From Streptomyces sp. NBC_01716 (lineage in GTDB: Bacteria > Actinomycetota > Actinomycetes > Streptomycetales > Streptomycetaceae), in contig NZ_CP109181.1 of the NCBI RefSeq assembly GCF_036248275.1, forward strand, positions 2,542,001-2,606,000: a stretch of DNA of 64,000 bases, given 5' to 3'. The position numbers and the translations under genes are program-made. The notes beneath the pieces were generated by a model, which saw nothing but the letters and a program-made list of their open reading frames with translations, searched no databases and was not told where the DNA came from. Numbering within the stretch: position 1 is the first letter of the stretch; every line of letters begins with the position of its first letter. Shown piece after piece: positions 35,055-43,409 of this stretch.

Positions 35055-36341
35055 TCAGCCCCGGGCCGGGGCCGGGAGGGTGTATGGGGAGCCCGCGTTC
35101 ACCGTGGGTGGGTCGAACGCTCCCGTCGTGGCGTAGCGGGCGGCGATCTCCGCCAGTTCCGACGGGGGGATCACGTCCGCGATGTTCGTGAAGCCGTTCG
35201 GGGCGCGGGTGTGGGCCAGGGTGATGACCACCTCGGGGCCCTGTTGGCGGTTGGCGAGTTGCAGCTCCGTCATCGCGGGGCGGCGGTCACTCTCGTACGC
35301 CGTCAGGGCCTCCGCGCGGTCGGGGTGCGTCGCCATGGCGTGCGCCAGCGCACGCGCGTCGACGATCGACTGCGTCGCGCCGTTCGAACCGATCGGGTAC
35401 ATCGCGTGGGCGGCGTCGCCGATCAGGGTCGTACGGCCGTGGGTCCAGCGCGCCAGCGGTTCGCGGTCCACCATCGGGTACTCGAAGGCGCGGTCCGCCG
35501 CGGCCAGCAGTTCGGGGACGCTGACGCCGTCGAACTCCCAGCCCGCGTAGTGGTGCGCGAACTTCGCGACCGGCACCGGCCGGTTCCAGTCGCCCCGCCC
35601 GGCTCCGGCGATGTCCGTCGCGGGCATCGCCAGCGCCCAGTTGACCAGTACCCGCCGGTCCGGACCGCTCGCGTGCGTCATGGGGTAGACCACCGCCTTC
35701 TGCCGGTCGTCGCCCGCGATGAACATGAACCGGCCCGCACGGTGCGCCGGGACCCGCGAGACCCCGCGCCAGACGAGCATGCCGTTCCACGGCGGCTCCC
35801 CCTCCCCGGGATTCAGCGCGGCCCGCACCGCCGAGCGGATGCCGTCCGCGCCGATCAGCACGTCCGGCTCCAGGGACGCGCCCCCCGCGCCGCGCCCCTC
35901 CCGGTGCGCGAGCAGCACACGCGCGCGGCCGTCCGCCGAGGTCTCCAGGCCGGCGACCCGGACCCCGGAGACCACCGCGTCGCCGCCGAGCCGGTCGCGT
36001 ACCGCGTCACCGAGCACCCGTTGCAGGTCGCCGCGGTGAATGGACAACTGCGGCCACAGATAGCCGGCCGCCACACCGCGCGGCTCGCGGGAGATCAGCC
36101 CGCCGCCGCGGTGGTAGTAGCGCAGTTCACCGGTGCGTACGGCGCACTCGTCCAGCCGGCCGAGCAGCCCGAGCGCGTCGAGTTCGCGTACGGCGTTGGG
36201 CATGATGTTCAGCCCGGCGCCGAGCGGCTGGATCTCCCGGGCGGCCTCGACGACGGTGATCTGCTCGAAGCCTGCGGCGTGCAGGGAGAGTGCCGCGGTG
36301 AGACCGGCTATTCCGCCGCCCGCGATCATGATGTGGGTCAT
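35055..36341 (-). CDS. PhzS-like FAD-dependent monooxygenase
   Basis: 428 residues, group A flavin monooxygenase. The FAD motif is IMIAGGGIAGLTAALSLHAAG, then EIQPLGAGLNIMPNAV, SIHRGDLQRVL, and the second FAD motif LIGDAAHAMYPIGSNGATQSI. From memory the arrangement is close to phenazine hydroxylase PhzS (LRY..., EPRGV..., SIHRGELQ, YPMVDRDPL), which hydroxylates an aromatic N-heterocycle. The start ATG 36341 overlaps the PrnB-like gene stop (ATGA), so the two enzymes are translationally coupled and probably act in one pathway. The substrate is not known. Confidence 0.92.
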   Translation of the reverse strand: MTHIMIAGGGIAGLTAALSLHAAGFEQITVVEAAREIQPLGAGLNIMPNAVRELDALGLLGRLDECAVRTGELRYYHRGGGLISREPRGVAAGYLWPQLSIHRGDLQRVLGDAVRDRLGGDAVVSGVRVAGLETSADGRARVLLAHREGRGAGGASLEPDVLIGADGIRSAVRAALNPGEGEPPWNGMLVWRGVSRVPAHRAGRFMFIAGDDRQKAVVYPMTHASGPDRRVLVNWALAMPATDIAGAGRGDWNRPVPVAKFAHHYAGWEFDGVSVPELLAAADRAFEYPMVDREPLARWTHGRTTLIGDAAHAMYPIGSNGATQSIVDARALAHAMATHPDRAEALTAYESDRRPAMTELQLANRQQGPEVVITLAHTRAPNGFTNIADVIPPSELAEIAARYATTGAFDPPTVNAGSPYTLPAPARG

Positions 36342-37543
36342 GCGGTGAATCTCTTCCCACGAAGGGCCGGCCCGGCGGCGGACACCGCGGGCATGGGCAC
36401 GGAGGGCCTGGTTCCGGGCTTGGGCGTCGTTCTCGGCGCGTGCGCGCCCACATTCGACTGCCGCACCAGCGTCTCGTTCTCCCGCGTCAGATCCAGCACC
36501 GTCCGCAGCAGCACGACCGGCGCACCCCCGCTGCCCTCCTCGTACAGCCGCAGATCGTCGCTGTACGCCTTGCGCGCCATGTGGATATGTCTGGCCCGGA
36601 AGGTCTTGAGGATGCGCAGCACCCGCGCCAGCGACACCGCCGACGCGGCCAGCCCCGGCGGCAGCCGCGGCGTCGACTCCCACCTGATCGCGGCGGACAG
36701 CTTGCTGACGGCGGAGATCGAGCCCCGGTGCGCCGCGTGGAAGGCCCGCCACGACGGCAGGCTGTAGCGCACGGACTCGTCGAGGAACGCGTCGTACTCC
36801 GGGCTGCTCCGGTCGCTCTGCCACAGCGTCACATCGACCAGCCAGAGCGGCACCTGCGCGGCGGCCGGGCCCAGATAGTCGTGGCCGGCGATGTCGACCT
36901 CCTCGAAGTACGGGCGCAGCCCGCGCGCGAAGAAGTCGGGCGTGACCTGCGCGACCGTGAAGTCGATGGAGTCGACCATGGCCTGGACATGCTGCGCCGT
37001 ACGGTCGAGCGCGGCGGCGAAGCGCGGGTCGTACGGTTCGAGTCCCGCCAGCTCCGAGCAGGTGTCGAGCGCCGCGACGAGCGCGGGGAAGACCATCCGT
37101 ACGGCGTTCTGGAGGGAGCCCTCCATCGCGTCGCCCGTATACATCCGCTGCCGGTCGCCGAGCGGGTTCCACGTCGTGTAGTGGTGCACGGTGTCGCGGG
37201 GCACCATGTCGGTGCGGCGGCCCAGTTCCTGAAGTGCGGGCAGGGCTTCGGGGACGGCGGCGAGCGGTTCGGCCCCGTGCCGCTTGAGCGAGCCGAGGAG
37301 CAGACCGAGGTCGCGTACGGCGGCGAGCGCGTCGACCACACCCAGCGATGCGGTGCGGTCGGGATCGGGGACGAGCGTGCGCAGGGCGACGGTCAGCGCG
37401 GGGACATCGGCGTCCCTGTTCATCGCGGGTACGGTCGCGAGTATCGCGTCGGCGCCCAGCGGATCGGCGGCGCGGATGCCGGCTATCCGGTAGCGCGGCT
37501 CGCGCGCCTCGATCGCGGGCGCGACAAGGTCGTGCAGCGTCAT
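36338..37543 (-). CDS. PrnB-like heme enzyme (indoleamine/tryptophan dioxygenase superfamily)
   Basis: 401 residues. Compared from memory with pyrrolnitrin enzyme PrnB, collinear blocks are clear: DPLGADAILATVPAMNRDADVP, DLGLLLGSLKRHGAEP, WNPLGDRQRMYTG, LRPYFEEVDIAGHDYLGP and FRARHIHMARKAY. In the last, His319 aligns with the heme ligand of PrnB. PrnB rearranges 7-chlorotryptophan to a phenylpyrrole. No halogenase or PrnD-like oxygenase is present here, so the product must differ. ATG 37543 has GAGGGGGG upstream. It is coupled to the PhzS-like gene; the 401-residue length exceeds PrnB by about 40, mostly in a Pro-rich C-terminal tail. Confidence 0.86.
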   Translation of the reverse strand: MTLHDLVAPAIEAREPRYRIAGIRAADPLGADAILATVPAMNRDADVPALTVALRTLVPDPDRTASLGVVDALAAVRDLGLLLGSLKRHGAEPLAAVPEALPALQELGRRTDMVPRDTVHHYTTWNPLGDRQRMYTGDAMEGSLQNAVRMVFPALVAALDTCSELAGLEPYDPRFAAALDRTAQHVQAMVDSIDFTVAQVTPDFFARGLRPYFEEVDIAGHDYLGPAAAQVPLWLVDVTLWQSDRSSPEYDAFLDESVRYSLPSWRAFHAAHRGSISAVSKLSAAIRWESTPRLPPGLAASAVSLARVLRILKTFRARHIHMARKAYSDDLRLYEEGSGGAPVVLLRTVLDLTRENETLVRQSNVGAHAPRTTPKPGTRPSVPMPAVSAAGPALRGKRFTA

Positions 37544-37749
37544 GGAAGTGCCCCCCTCGGGCGTGGGTCGGGTGGGTGGTGGGACACGGGACGGGCGGCG
37601 TGATGCCGTCACGGCGACGGCCGCGCTCCCTCGCACGGCCCGGCCGGCCGGCTGCTCCTGTGCCCCGCCGCGGCGTTCCCCCCTGCCCGGTCCCGGGCCT
37701 GCACCGTCGACAGGGCCCCGCCCCGCCTGCGCACTCGCTCCTCCTGGGT

Positions 37750-39348
37750 CTACTCCGGGGCGCCGCCGACCCGGTCCTGGTGCGGGAGCGCGGACACGGG
37801 CGCGGGGAGCCGCAGCCGGAAGGAGAGCAGCGCGGCCGATGCGGCGAAGACCGCGCCGACGAGGAGCGCGGCCTTGAAGCCGGCGGTCTCGTCGGCGGCG
37901 CCGGTCGCGCCGAGCGCGTCGGTACGGGCGGTGGCGACCGCGACGAGCAGGGCGAGGCCGAGTACGGAGCCGAACTGCTGGCTCGTGTTGACGAGTCCGG
38001 AGGCCAGCCCGGTCTCGCCCGGTGCCGCGTCGGCGGTCGCGGCGACGTTGGTGGTGACCATGACGAGCGGCAGGGCGACGCCCAGCACGAGGCTGGGCGC
38101 GAGGACGGTGGAGACGAACGTGCCTTCGGCGGCGAGCGCGAGCGCCAGCCAGAGCATGCCGAGGAAGAGCAGGGTGAACCCGAGGCTCATCGTGGCGCGC
38201 AGACCGAGGCGGTCGATGAGCCGGCCGGTCCGGGGCGCGGTGGCGACGACGACGAGGGAGAGCGGCAGCAGGCCGAGCCCGCCGTGGAGGGGGGACTGGT
38301 CGAGGACGCTCTGGAGATAGAGGCTGACCAGGAAGAACATGGGGAAGAGCGCCATCTGGGCAAGCGCGCTGAGGCAGTTGGCGAGCCGCAGGGTGGGGCG
38401 CCGGAGGACGGCGGGCGGCACGAGCGGGCCGGCGATTCGTTTCTCCAGGACGGCGAAGGCCACGAGGAGTACGAGCCCGCCTGCGAACGCGCCCAGCGTC
38501 CGCGCGCTGGTCCAGCCGGCCTCACCGGCGCCGACGAGGCCGTACGCGACGAGCCCGAGACCGGCGGTCGCGGTGAGCGCGCCGCCGATGTCGAACCCGC
38601 GCTCGGCGCCGCGGGTGTCGCCGTCGAGGAGGCGCAGCGCGAGGACGGCGAGGACGAGCGCGCCGATGACGTTGAGCCAGAGGGTGGAGCGCCAGCCGAG
38701 GAGGTCGGTGAGTACGCCTCCGAGTACGGTGCCGAGCACGCCGCCGAGGCCGCCCATCGCGGCGAAGACGCCGAGCGCCCTGTGCCGGCCGGGGCCGTCG
38801 GGGAAGAGGTTCAGCAGCAGGGCGAACGCCGCGGCGGCGGCGAGTGCGGCGCCGGCGCCCTGGACGGCGCGGGCCCCGACGAGCACCTCCACGGTGCCGG
38901 CCGCCCCGCCGACCGCGGAGGCGACACCGAGCACCCCGAGCCCGCCGAGGAACACCCGCCGGTGCCCGAGCAGATCGGCGGCACGCCCGCCGAGGAGCAG
39001 CAGCCCGCCGAAGGTGATGAGGAAGGCGTTGGCGACCCAGGACAGCCCGGCGGAACCGGACCCGAGGTCGTCGCCGACGGACGGCAGGGCAACGTTGATG
39101 ATCGCGGTGTCCATGACGACCAACAACTGCGTACCCGCGAGCAGCCCGAGCCCCCGCCCCCCGGATCTTCGCGATCCCGGCGCCACGGGACCGGGGGCGC
39201 GAAACCCCGCGACGCCGGGAGCTGATCCCCGCCCCACCGGAAGACCGCCGCCCCCGACCGCCCCGGGAGCACCACGGCCTTCGGCCTCGGGCCCAGCCAA
39301 GCCCTCAGGCCCAGCCGCCGGGCGTTCGTTCTCGCCCCCGGCGCTCAC
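37750..39348 (-). CDS. MFS exporter, DHA2 (EmrB/QacA) type
   Basis: 532 residues with about 14 membrane helices. Family motifs: DTAIINVALPSVGDDLG in helix 1, GRAADLLGHRRVF in the 2-3 loop (motif A) and LGGVLTDLLGWRSTLWLNVIGA (motif C region). The first 65 residues are a Gly/Pro/Ala-rich cytoplasmic extension. GTG 39348 overlaps the HpaB-like stop (GTGA). Likely exports the pathway product or protects against a toxic aromatic. Confidence 0.93.
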   Translation of the reverse strand: MSAGGENERPAAGPEGLAGPEAEGRGAPGAVGGGGLPVGRGSAPGVAGFRAPGPVAPGSRRSGGRGLGLLAGTQLLVVMDTAIINVALPSVGDDLGSGSAGLSWVANAFLITFGGLLLLGGRAADLLGHRRVFLGGLGVLGVASAVGGAAGTVEVLVGARAVQGAGAALAAAAAFALLLNLFPDGPGRHRALGVFAAMGGLGGVLGTVLGGVLTDLLGWRSTLWLNVIGALVLAVLALRLLDGDTRGAERGFDIGGALTATAGLGLVAYGLVGAGEAGWTSARTLGAFAGGLVLLVAFAVLEKRIAGPLVPPAVLRRPTLRLANCLSALAQMALFPMFFLVSLYLQSVLDQSPLHGGLGLLPLSLVVVATAPRTGRLIDRLGLRATMSLGFTLLFLGMLWLALALAAEGTFVSTVLAPSLVLGVALPLVMVTTNVAATADAAPGETGLASGLVNTSQQFGSVLGLALLVAVATARTDALGATGAADETAGFKAALLVGAVFAASAALLSFRLRLPAPVSALPHQDRVGGAPE

Positions 39349-40820
39349 CGGGGGTCCCGTTCCTCGGGCTCACCGCCGAGCGCGTAGCCGTTGAGGCAGG
39401 TCCGGGCCAGGCGTTCGCAGGACGCCGTGTCGCCCTCCCATGCCTGCTGCGTCAGATAGACGTGCGGCGCGCCGTGGTAGAAGCGTTCGTACTGTTCGTG
39501 GCGGGAGGCGAACTCCGAACCCAGCGCGTCCCAGGCCAGTTTGAGCAGTTTGATCCGCTCCTCCGAGGACTGGCCCGGCGCCCGCAGATAGCGGCCCACC
39601 AGCGGGCCCAGTTCCGGATGGAGCAAGTCCTCGCCGGACGCGGGCAGTTGGATTACTCCGCCGCCCGCGAGGAGTTTGATCTCCTGGACCGCCGCCGGAT
39701 ACAGCTCGCCCGCCATGATGCGCTGGGCGTACGAGATGTCCTTGCCGGGCATCACCCCGCCCCGCCCGCCGTCGACCTCCTCGTACGACGCCTCCGCGGC
39801 CAGCACGAACGCCTTCGCCTGGGCGACCCTGCCCAGCAGCCGGCCGATCGCCTGGGTGACGGGCGGCAGTTCGTACGTGCCGTTGGACTTCGTCAGCAGG
39901 ATCGCCAGCCCGGCGAGGAATTCGAGCTTGGTCCAGAAGCGCGTCGACGCCTGGTGGACGAAGTTCACGTACGCCGGTGTCCGCCACCACATCCCGAAGC
40001 TCGCGTCGACGTTCCGGTACGTGAGCACGGACTCCCACGGCACGAACACCTCGTCACAGACGAGCAGCGCGTCGTTCTCGTCGAACCGCGACGACAGCGG
40101 GTTGTCGAAGACGCTGCGCGCCCCGCCCTCGTAGGACACGCGGGAGACAAAGGTGAGGCCCGGCGTGTCCACGGGTATCGAGAAGCAGACCGCGCGGTCC
40201 ACGTCCCGCGGCGCCAGCGGCTCGATCGTCCCGACGACGATCTCGTTGCCGAAGACCGCCGCCGTGCCGATCATCTTCGCGCCGCTCACCACGATCCCGC
40301 CGTCCTTCTCGGCGACGACCCGCACCACGGGGTCCTCCGCCGCCGTCCCGCCCCCCGCGTCGAACGGGGTCGGCGCCGCCTGCGGGTTGGTGATGGTGAA
40401 GGCCGGATACAGATCGCCGTCCGCCAGCCGCCGGTGGTACGCGAGCGCGTTCGCCGCGCCGTCGAAGCCCTCGGTGGTGAACACCCCCGGCGCCGCGGCG
40501 AATCCGGCCGCGCCGCCCGCCATGTAGTCCGGCGTACGCCCCAGGAAGCCGAAGCTCGCCTCGGCCCAGACCTTGTACGCCTGCCGGCGCGCGACCAGAT
40601 CCGCGTAGTCGCGCGGCACCGCGAACGCCCGGTGCGCGCCGTCCCGGGTGAGCACCGGCGTATGCGCGGAGTCGTGCGCCAGGTCGTAGAGCCGGGCGAT
40701 CGACCCCGCGGTGTTGCGGAACGCGGGATGCCGTGTGACGTCCTGGACCCGTTCGCCGTCCAGCCACACCGTACGGCCGTCGCGCAACGACTCCAGATAC
40801 TCCTGACCCGATCTGGTCAC
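39345..40820 (-). CDS. HpaB-family flavin-dependent aromatic hydroxylase
   Basis: 491 residues, the large (oxygenase) component of two-component FADH2-dependent 4-hydroxyphenylacetate 3-monooxygenases. Visible are YLESLRDGRTVWLDGERV, AFTITNPQ, the flavin-binding SGAKMIGTAAVFGNEIVVG, DEVFVPWE and QEIKLLAGGGVIQLPAS. Members hydroxylate phenols, tyrosine derivatives or indoles. No reductase (HpaC) gene is in the window, so a general flavin reductase must supply FADH2. GTG 40820 has AGGAGAAGG upstream. First gene of the hpaB-MFS pair. Confidence 0.93.
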   Translation of the reverse strand: MTRSGQEYLESLRDGRTVWLDGERVQDVTRHPAFRNTAGSIARLYDLAHDSAHTPVLTRDGAHRAFAVPRDYADLVARRQAYKVWAEASFGFLGRTPDYMAGGAAGFAAAPGVFTTEGFDGAANALAYHRRLADGDLYPAFTITNPQAAPTPFDAGGGTAAEDPVVRVVAEKDGGIVVSGAKMIGTAAVFGNEIVVGTIEPLAPRDVDRAVCFSIPVDTPGLTFVSRVSYEGGARSVFDNPLSSRFDENDALLVCDEVFVPWESVLTYRNVDASFGMWWRTPAYVNFVHQASTRFWTKLEFLAGLAILLTKSNGTYELPPVTQAIGRLLGRVAQAKAFVLAAEASYEEVDGGRGGVMPGKDISYAQRIMAGELYPAAVQEIKLLAGGGVIQLPASGEDLLHPELGPLVGRYLRAPGQSSEERIKLLKLAWDALGSEFASRHEQYERFYHGAPHVYLTQQAWEGDTASCERLARTCLNGYALGGEPEERDPR

Positions 40821-40972
40821 GCCTTCTCCTCTTACGGATCAAAACGATTCACGCGCCACGCGCGGAACGCTGCTCCCGCTCCCCGAGAGCCTTCCCTGCC
40901 GCAAGTGCCGACAGCAATGAACGACCGTCCAGCGGTCCTTAATAACCGGCCAGACCGCGACTTGGGCGACCC

Positions 40973-41938
40973 CTACGCCGCGGGCACCGTACCGCTGCGG
41001 TACTCGCCCGGCGTCTTCTCGAACCACTTGCGAAACGCAAGATGGAAACCGACCGCGCTGCGGTACCCCACCCGCTCCGGCACCGCCGACTGCGGCAGCG
41101 ACGTCTCGCCCAGCAGCCGCGCCGCCTCCTGCATCCGACGGCCCGTCAGATGCCGCGCCGGGGCCTCCCCCACCAGTTCGCGGAAGGCCGCGGTGAAGGC
41201 CGACCTGGACATGCCGACCTCCCGCGCCAGGGACTCGATCGTCCACGGCTCGGCGAACCGCGTCGCGATGATCACCATCGCCCTGCTGATCCCCGGATGG
41301 CTCAGGACCGGCAGCGAGGACGGATTGTCGGCGATCTCCCGCAGCAGCGGCCGCAGCGCCAGGACCAGCGCCATCTCGAACGCGCGCAGCGTGATGAGAC
41401 GGTCGCCGGGGCCGACGGGCCGGTGCGGCGACGCGAGCAGCCGCAGGGTGTCGCGGAGCAGCGGTTCGTTGTCCACCTGGGCGCGGTCGAGGACCAGCAC
41501 CCACGGCAGCGCCGTGTAAAGGCCGGTGGCGGCGCTCGCGTCGTAGTGCAGTCCGGCGCAGAGCAGCCGGCTCTCCGGTCCGCCGCCGTTGATCCGCAGC
41601 TCGCCCGATGTGCCGGGCACCCGCTCGGGCAGCACGGCCCCGAGCCGCAGTCCCCCGGTCCGGTCGGGCAGGTCGGAGATGCGGTGAGCGGCGCCGGTGG
41701 GGAAGACCGCGAGGTCGCCTTCGCGAAGTTCCAGCGGCGTCTGACCGTCGCCGGTGATCCAGCAACCGCCGTGGACGATGTAGTGGAGGATCGCGCAGCT
41801 CTGCTCGGCGTCGCCCTCGATGGCCCACGGCGCGCTGACGTGCCAACGGCTGTCGAAGACCCCCGTGAGCCGGAGCGGCTTCAGCAGCTCGCTCAGGAGA
41901 TCGTCACCTTCGGTCTTGATGGGCTCCATCGGTTCCAT
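40973..41938 (-). CDS. AraC-family regulator with cupin sensor domain
   Basis: 321 residues. The N-terminal cupin_6 domain (HYIVHGGCWITGDGQTPLELREGDLAVFPTGAAH) probably binds the effector; the C-terminal double helix-turn-helix (TIESLAREVGMSRSAFTAAFRELVGEAPARHL and SAVGFHLAFRKWFEKTPGEYR) binds DNA. It lies 152 bases upstream of the hpaB-like gene in the same direction and is divergent from the NmrA-like gene, so it is the likely local switch for both. Confidence 0.93.
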   Translation of the reverse strand: MEPMEPIKTEGDDLLSELLKPLRLTGVFDSRWHVSAPWAIEGDAEQSCAILHYIVHGGCWITGDGQTPLELREGDLAVFPTGAAHRISDLPDRTGGLRLGAVLPERVPGTSGELRINGGGPESRLLCAGLHYDASAATGLYTALPWVLVLDRAQVDNEPLLRDTLRLLASPHRPVGPGDRLITLRAFEMALVLALRPLLREIADNPSSLPVLSHPGISRAMVIIATRFAEPWTIESLAREVGMSRSAFTAAFRELVGEAPARHLTGRRMQEAARLLGETSLPQSAVPERVGYRSAVGFHLAFRKWFEKTPGEYRSGTVPAA

Positions 41939-42057
41939 GGACGATCCTTCAACCCCCGCCCCGGTTTGTTAATTGATCGGCCGAAGCCGACGCCGCCAGC
42001 CTTGTGAAAGAGCCGTCATCGACAGCAGACACACCTTATCGAAGGGCCTTCAGACAC
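41939..42057. promoter_or_regulatory. Divergent promoter between araC-type and nmrA-type genes
   Basis: 119 bases, AT-richer than its surroundings (TTTGTTAATTGATC near 41966, TTGTGAAAG near 42002). It must hold promoters for both directions and perhaps AraC-type half sites; none can be assigned by eye. Confidence 0.5.
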
Positions 42058-42975
42058 ATGTCCGATCAGATTCCGATGCGCGTCGCGGTAGTGGGGGCGA
42101 CGGGGTTCCAGGGCGGTGCCGTGGCCCGTCTGCTGGCCGAACGCGGACAGCGCGTCCGTACGCTCACGCGCGCCGCCGATGCGGACCGGCCGCCGCTGCC
42201 CGGAGCCTCGTTCGTGGGCGGTGACCTGGGAGATCCTTCCGCCGTACGGCAGTTGATGCGGGGCGCGACGCACGCCTGCGTGGTGATGCCGCTGGTCTAC
42301 GGGACGGAGCAGGTCCGGCGGTACGCCCGTAATGTCGCCGAGGCGGCACGTGAAGCCGGAATCCAGCGTCTCGTCTACAACGCCAACACCCGAATTCCCG
42401 AGCAGTCGACGAATGTCGCCGCTTTCGAGACACGGCGGATCGCGGAGGAGGAACTGCGGGCGAGCGGTGTGCCGTTGGTGGTGCTGAGGCCGCCGGTCTA
42501 TCTGGACAACCTGTTCAGCCCGTGGAACGGGCCGGCGCTGGTGAGCGAGGGAGTTCTGGCCTACCCGCTGCCCGGTGGCACCTTCACCTCCTGGATCTCG
42601 CACCGGGATCTCGCGGAGGCGGTCTTCGCGGCGCTGACCGCGGACGGTGTGGAGGGCGAGACGTACGACATCGGCGGCTGCGAGTCGCTGACCGGCGACG
42701 AGCTGGCCCTGGCGTTCGCCACGGGCCTGGGCCGCGACGTGCGGTATCTGCCGCTGCCCCCGACGGTGTTCGAGCAGGCGCTGTCCCAGGTCGCGGGCCC
42801 GGAGGCGGCGGCCGGGGTCGCCGGCATCTACCACTACATGGCGACGGGAACCGACCCGCTGCTGATGGCGGGCGACGGCGGGCGGTCGGCGGACGCGCTC
42901 GCCGTGAAGCCGGCGCCGGTGGACGAGTGGGTGACGCGCCAGCCGTGGCAGGTCTGGTCGACGGAAGCGAGCTGA
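42058..42975 (+). CDS. NmrA-like NAD(P)-binding protein
   Basis: 305 residues, atypical short-chain dehydrogenase fold. The dinucleotide motif is AVVGATGFQGGAVARLLAERG (GxxGxxG), and the Tyr-Lys pair of active SDRs is not seen at the usual place, so it may be a redox sensor or an isoflavone-reductase-like enzyme. ATG 42058 (MSDQIPMRVAVVGATG) is preferred over 42004. Divergent from the AraC gene, and the right-most gene of the accessory block. Confidence 0.88.
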   Translation: MSDQIPMRVAVVGATGFQGGAVARLLAERGQRVRTLTRAADADRPPLPGASFVGGDLGDPSAVRQLMRGATHACVVMPLVYGTEQVRRYARNVAEAAREAGIQRLVYNANTRIPEQSTNVAAFETRRIAEEELRASGVPLVVLRPPVYLDNLFSPWNGPALVSEGVLAYPLPGGTFTSWISHRDLAEAVFAALTADGVEGETYDIGGCESLTGDELALAFATGLGRDVRYLPLPPTVFEQALSQVAGPEAAAGVAGIYHYMATGTDPLLMAGDGGRSADALAVKPAPVDEWVTRQPWQVWSTEAS

Positions 42976-43049
42976 CGCACCCGCTCTACGTCCCCGTCCC
43001 CAACCCCGGCCCGCGCACCGGCCCCACCGCCCGCAAGCCCCCCGTTCCC

Positions 43050-43094
43050 GCCCCGTTCCCGCGCAAGCCGCCCGTGCGGCCGCGGGAACGGGGC
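43050..43094. terminator. Terminator after the NmrA-like gene
   Basis: GCCCCGTTCCCGCG and CGCGGGAACGGGGC, a perfect 14-base stem with a 17-base loop, 75 bases past the stop; CTCTTCTTCC follows. Confidence 0.8.
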
Positions 43095-43325
43095 GCTCTT
43101 CTTCCGTGCGCCTTCCCGCCGCGCCTCCTGTACGTGCCGGTACGTCTTGCTGTCGTCTTCCTATGCGATCGGACATGTTTCGGCCACGCGTCCAGAGTTG
43201 CCCCGCTCTTAACGGAGCGCCGGATTGTGCACCCGAAATTCGTGGGAAGGCTCATGTACGCACCGCAAGCACGCTCGTTTCGCCCGATTCCACCGCTGTT
43301 GGAGTGAACGCGGACAGGAGCGGCC
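43095..43325. promoter_or_regulatory. Leader and promoter region of glgE
   Basis: 231 bases between the terminator and the leader frame of glgE. It is less GC-rich and should contain the promoter of the glgE-treS operon. GTACGTGCCGGTACGT near 43130 is a short repeat. No further gene is seen. Confidence 0.45.
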
Positions 43326-43409
43326 ATGCCCGCAGCCCGCCAGTCACCGCCCGAGCAGCTACAAATAACATCAAACTCAGGCAAAACCAGCCCCCAGGTG
43401 ATTTCATGA
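43326..43409 (+). other. 27-codon frame that looks like the displaced N-terminus of GlgE
   Basis: ATG at 43326 has a good AGGAGCGG ribosome site and opens a 27-codon frame (MPAARQSPPEQLQITSNSGK...) whose TGA overlaps the glgE ATG as ATGA. Streptomycete GlgE proteins usually start with MPA and some 25-30 variable residues before [10 protein letters not shown]. One extra C in the run at 43391-43395 would fuse this frame to GlgE as [12 protein letters not shown]. So this is either a missed base, a real frameshift, or a leader peptide with coupled translation. Confidence 0.6.
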
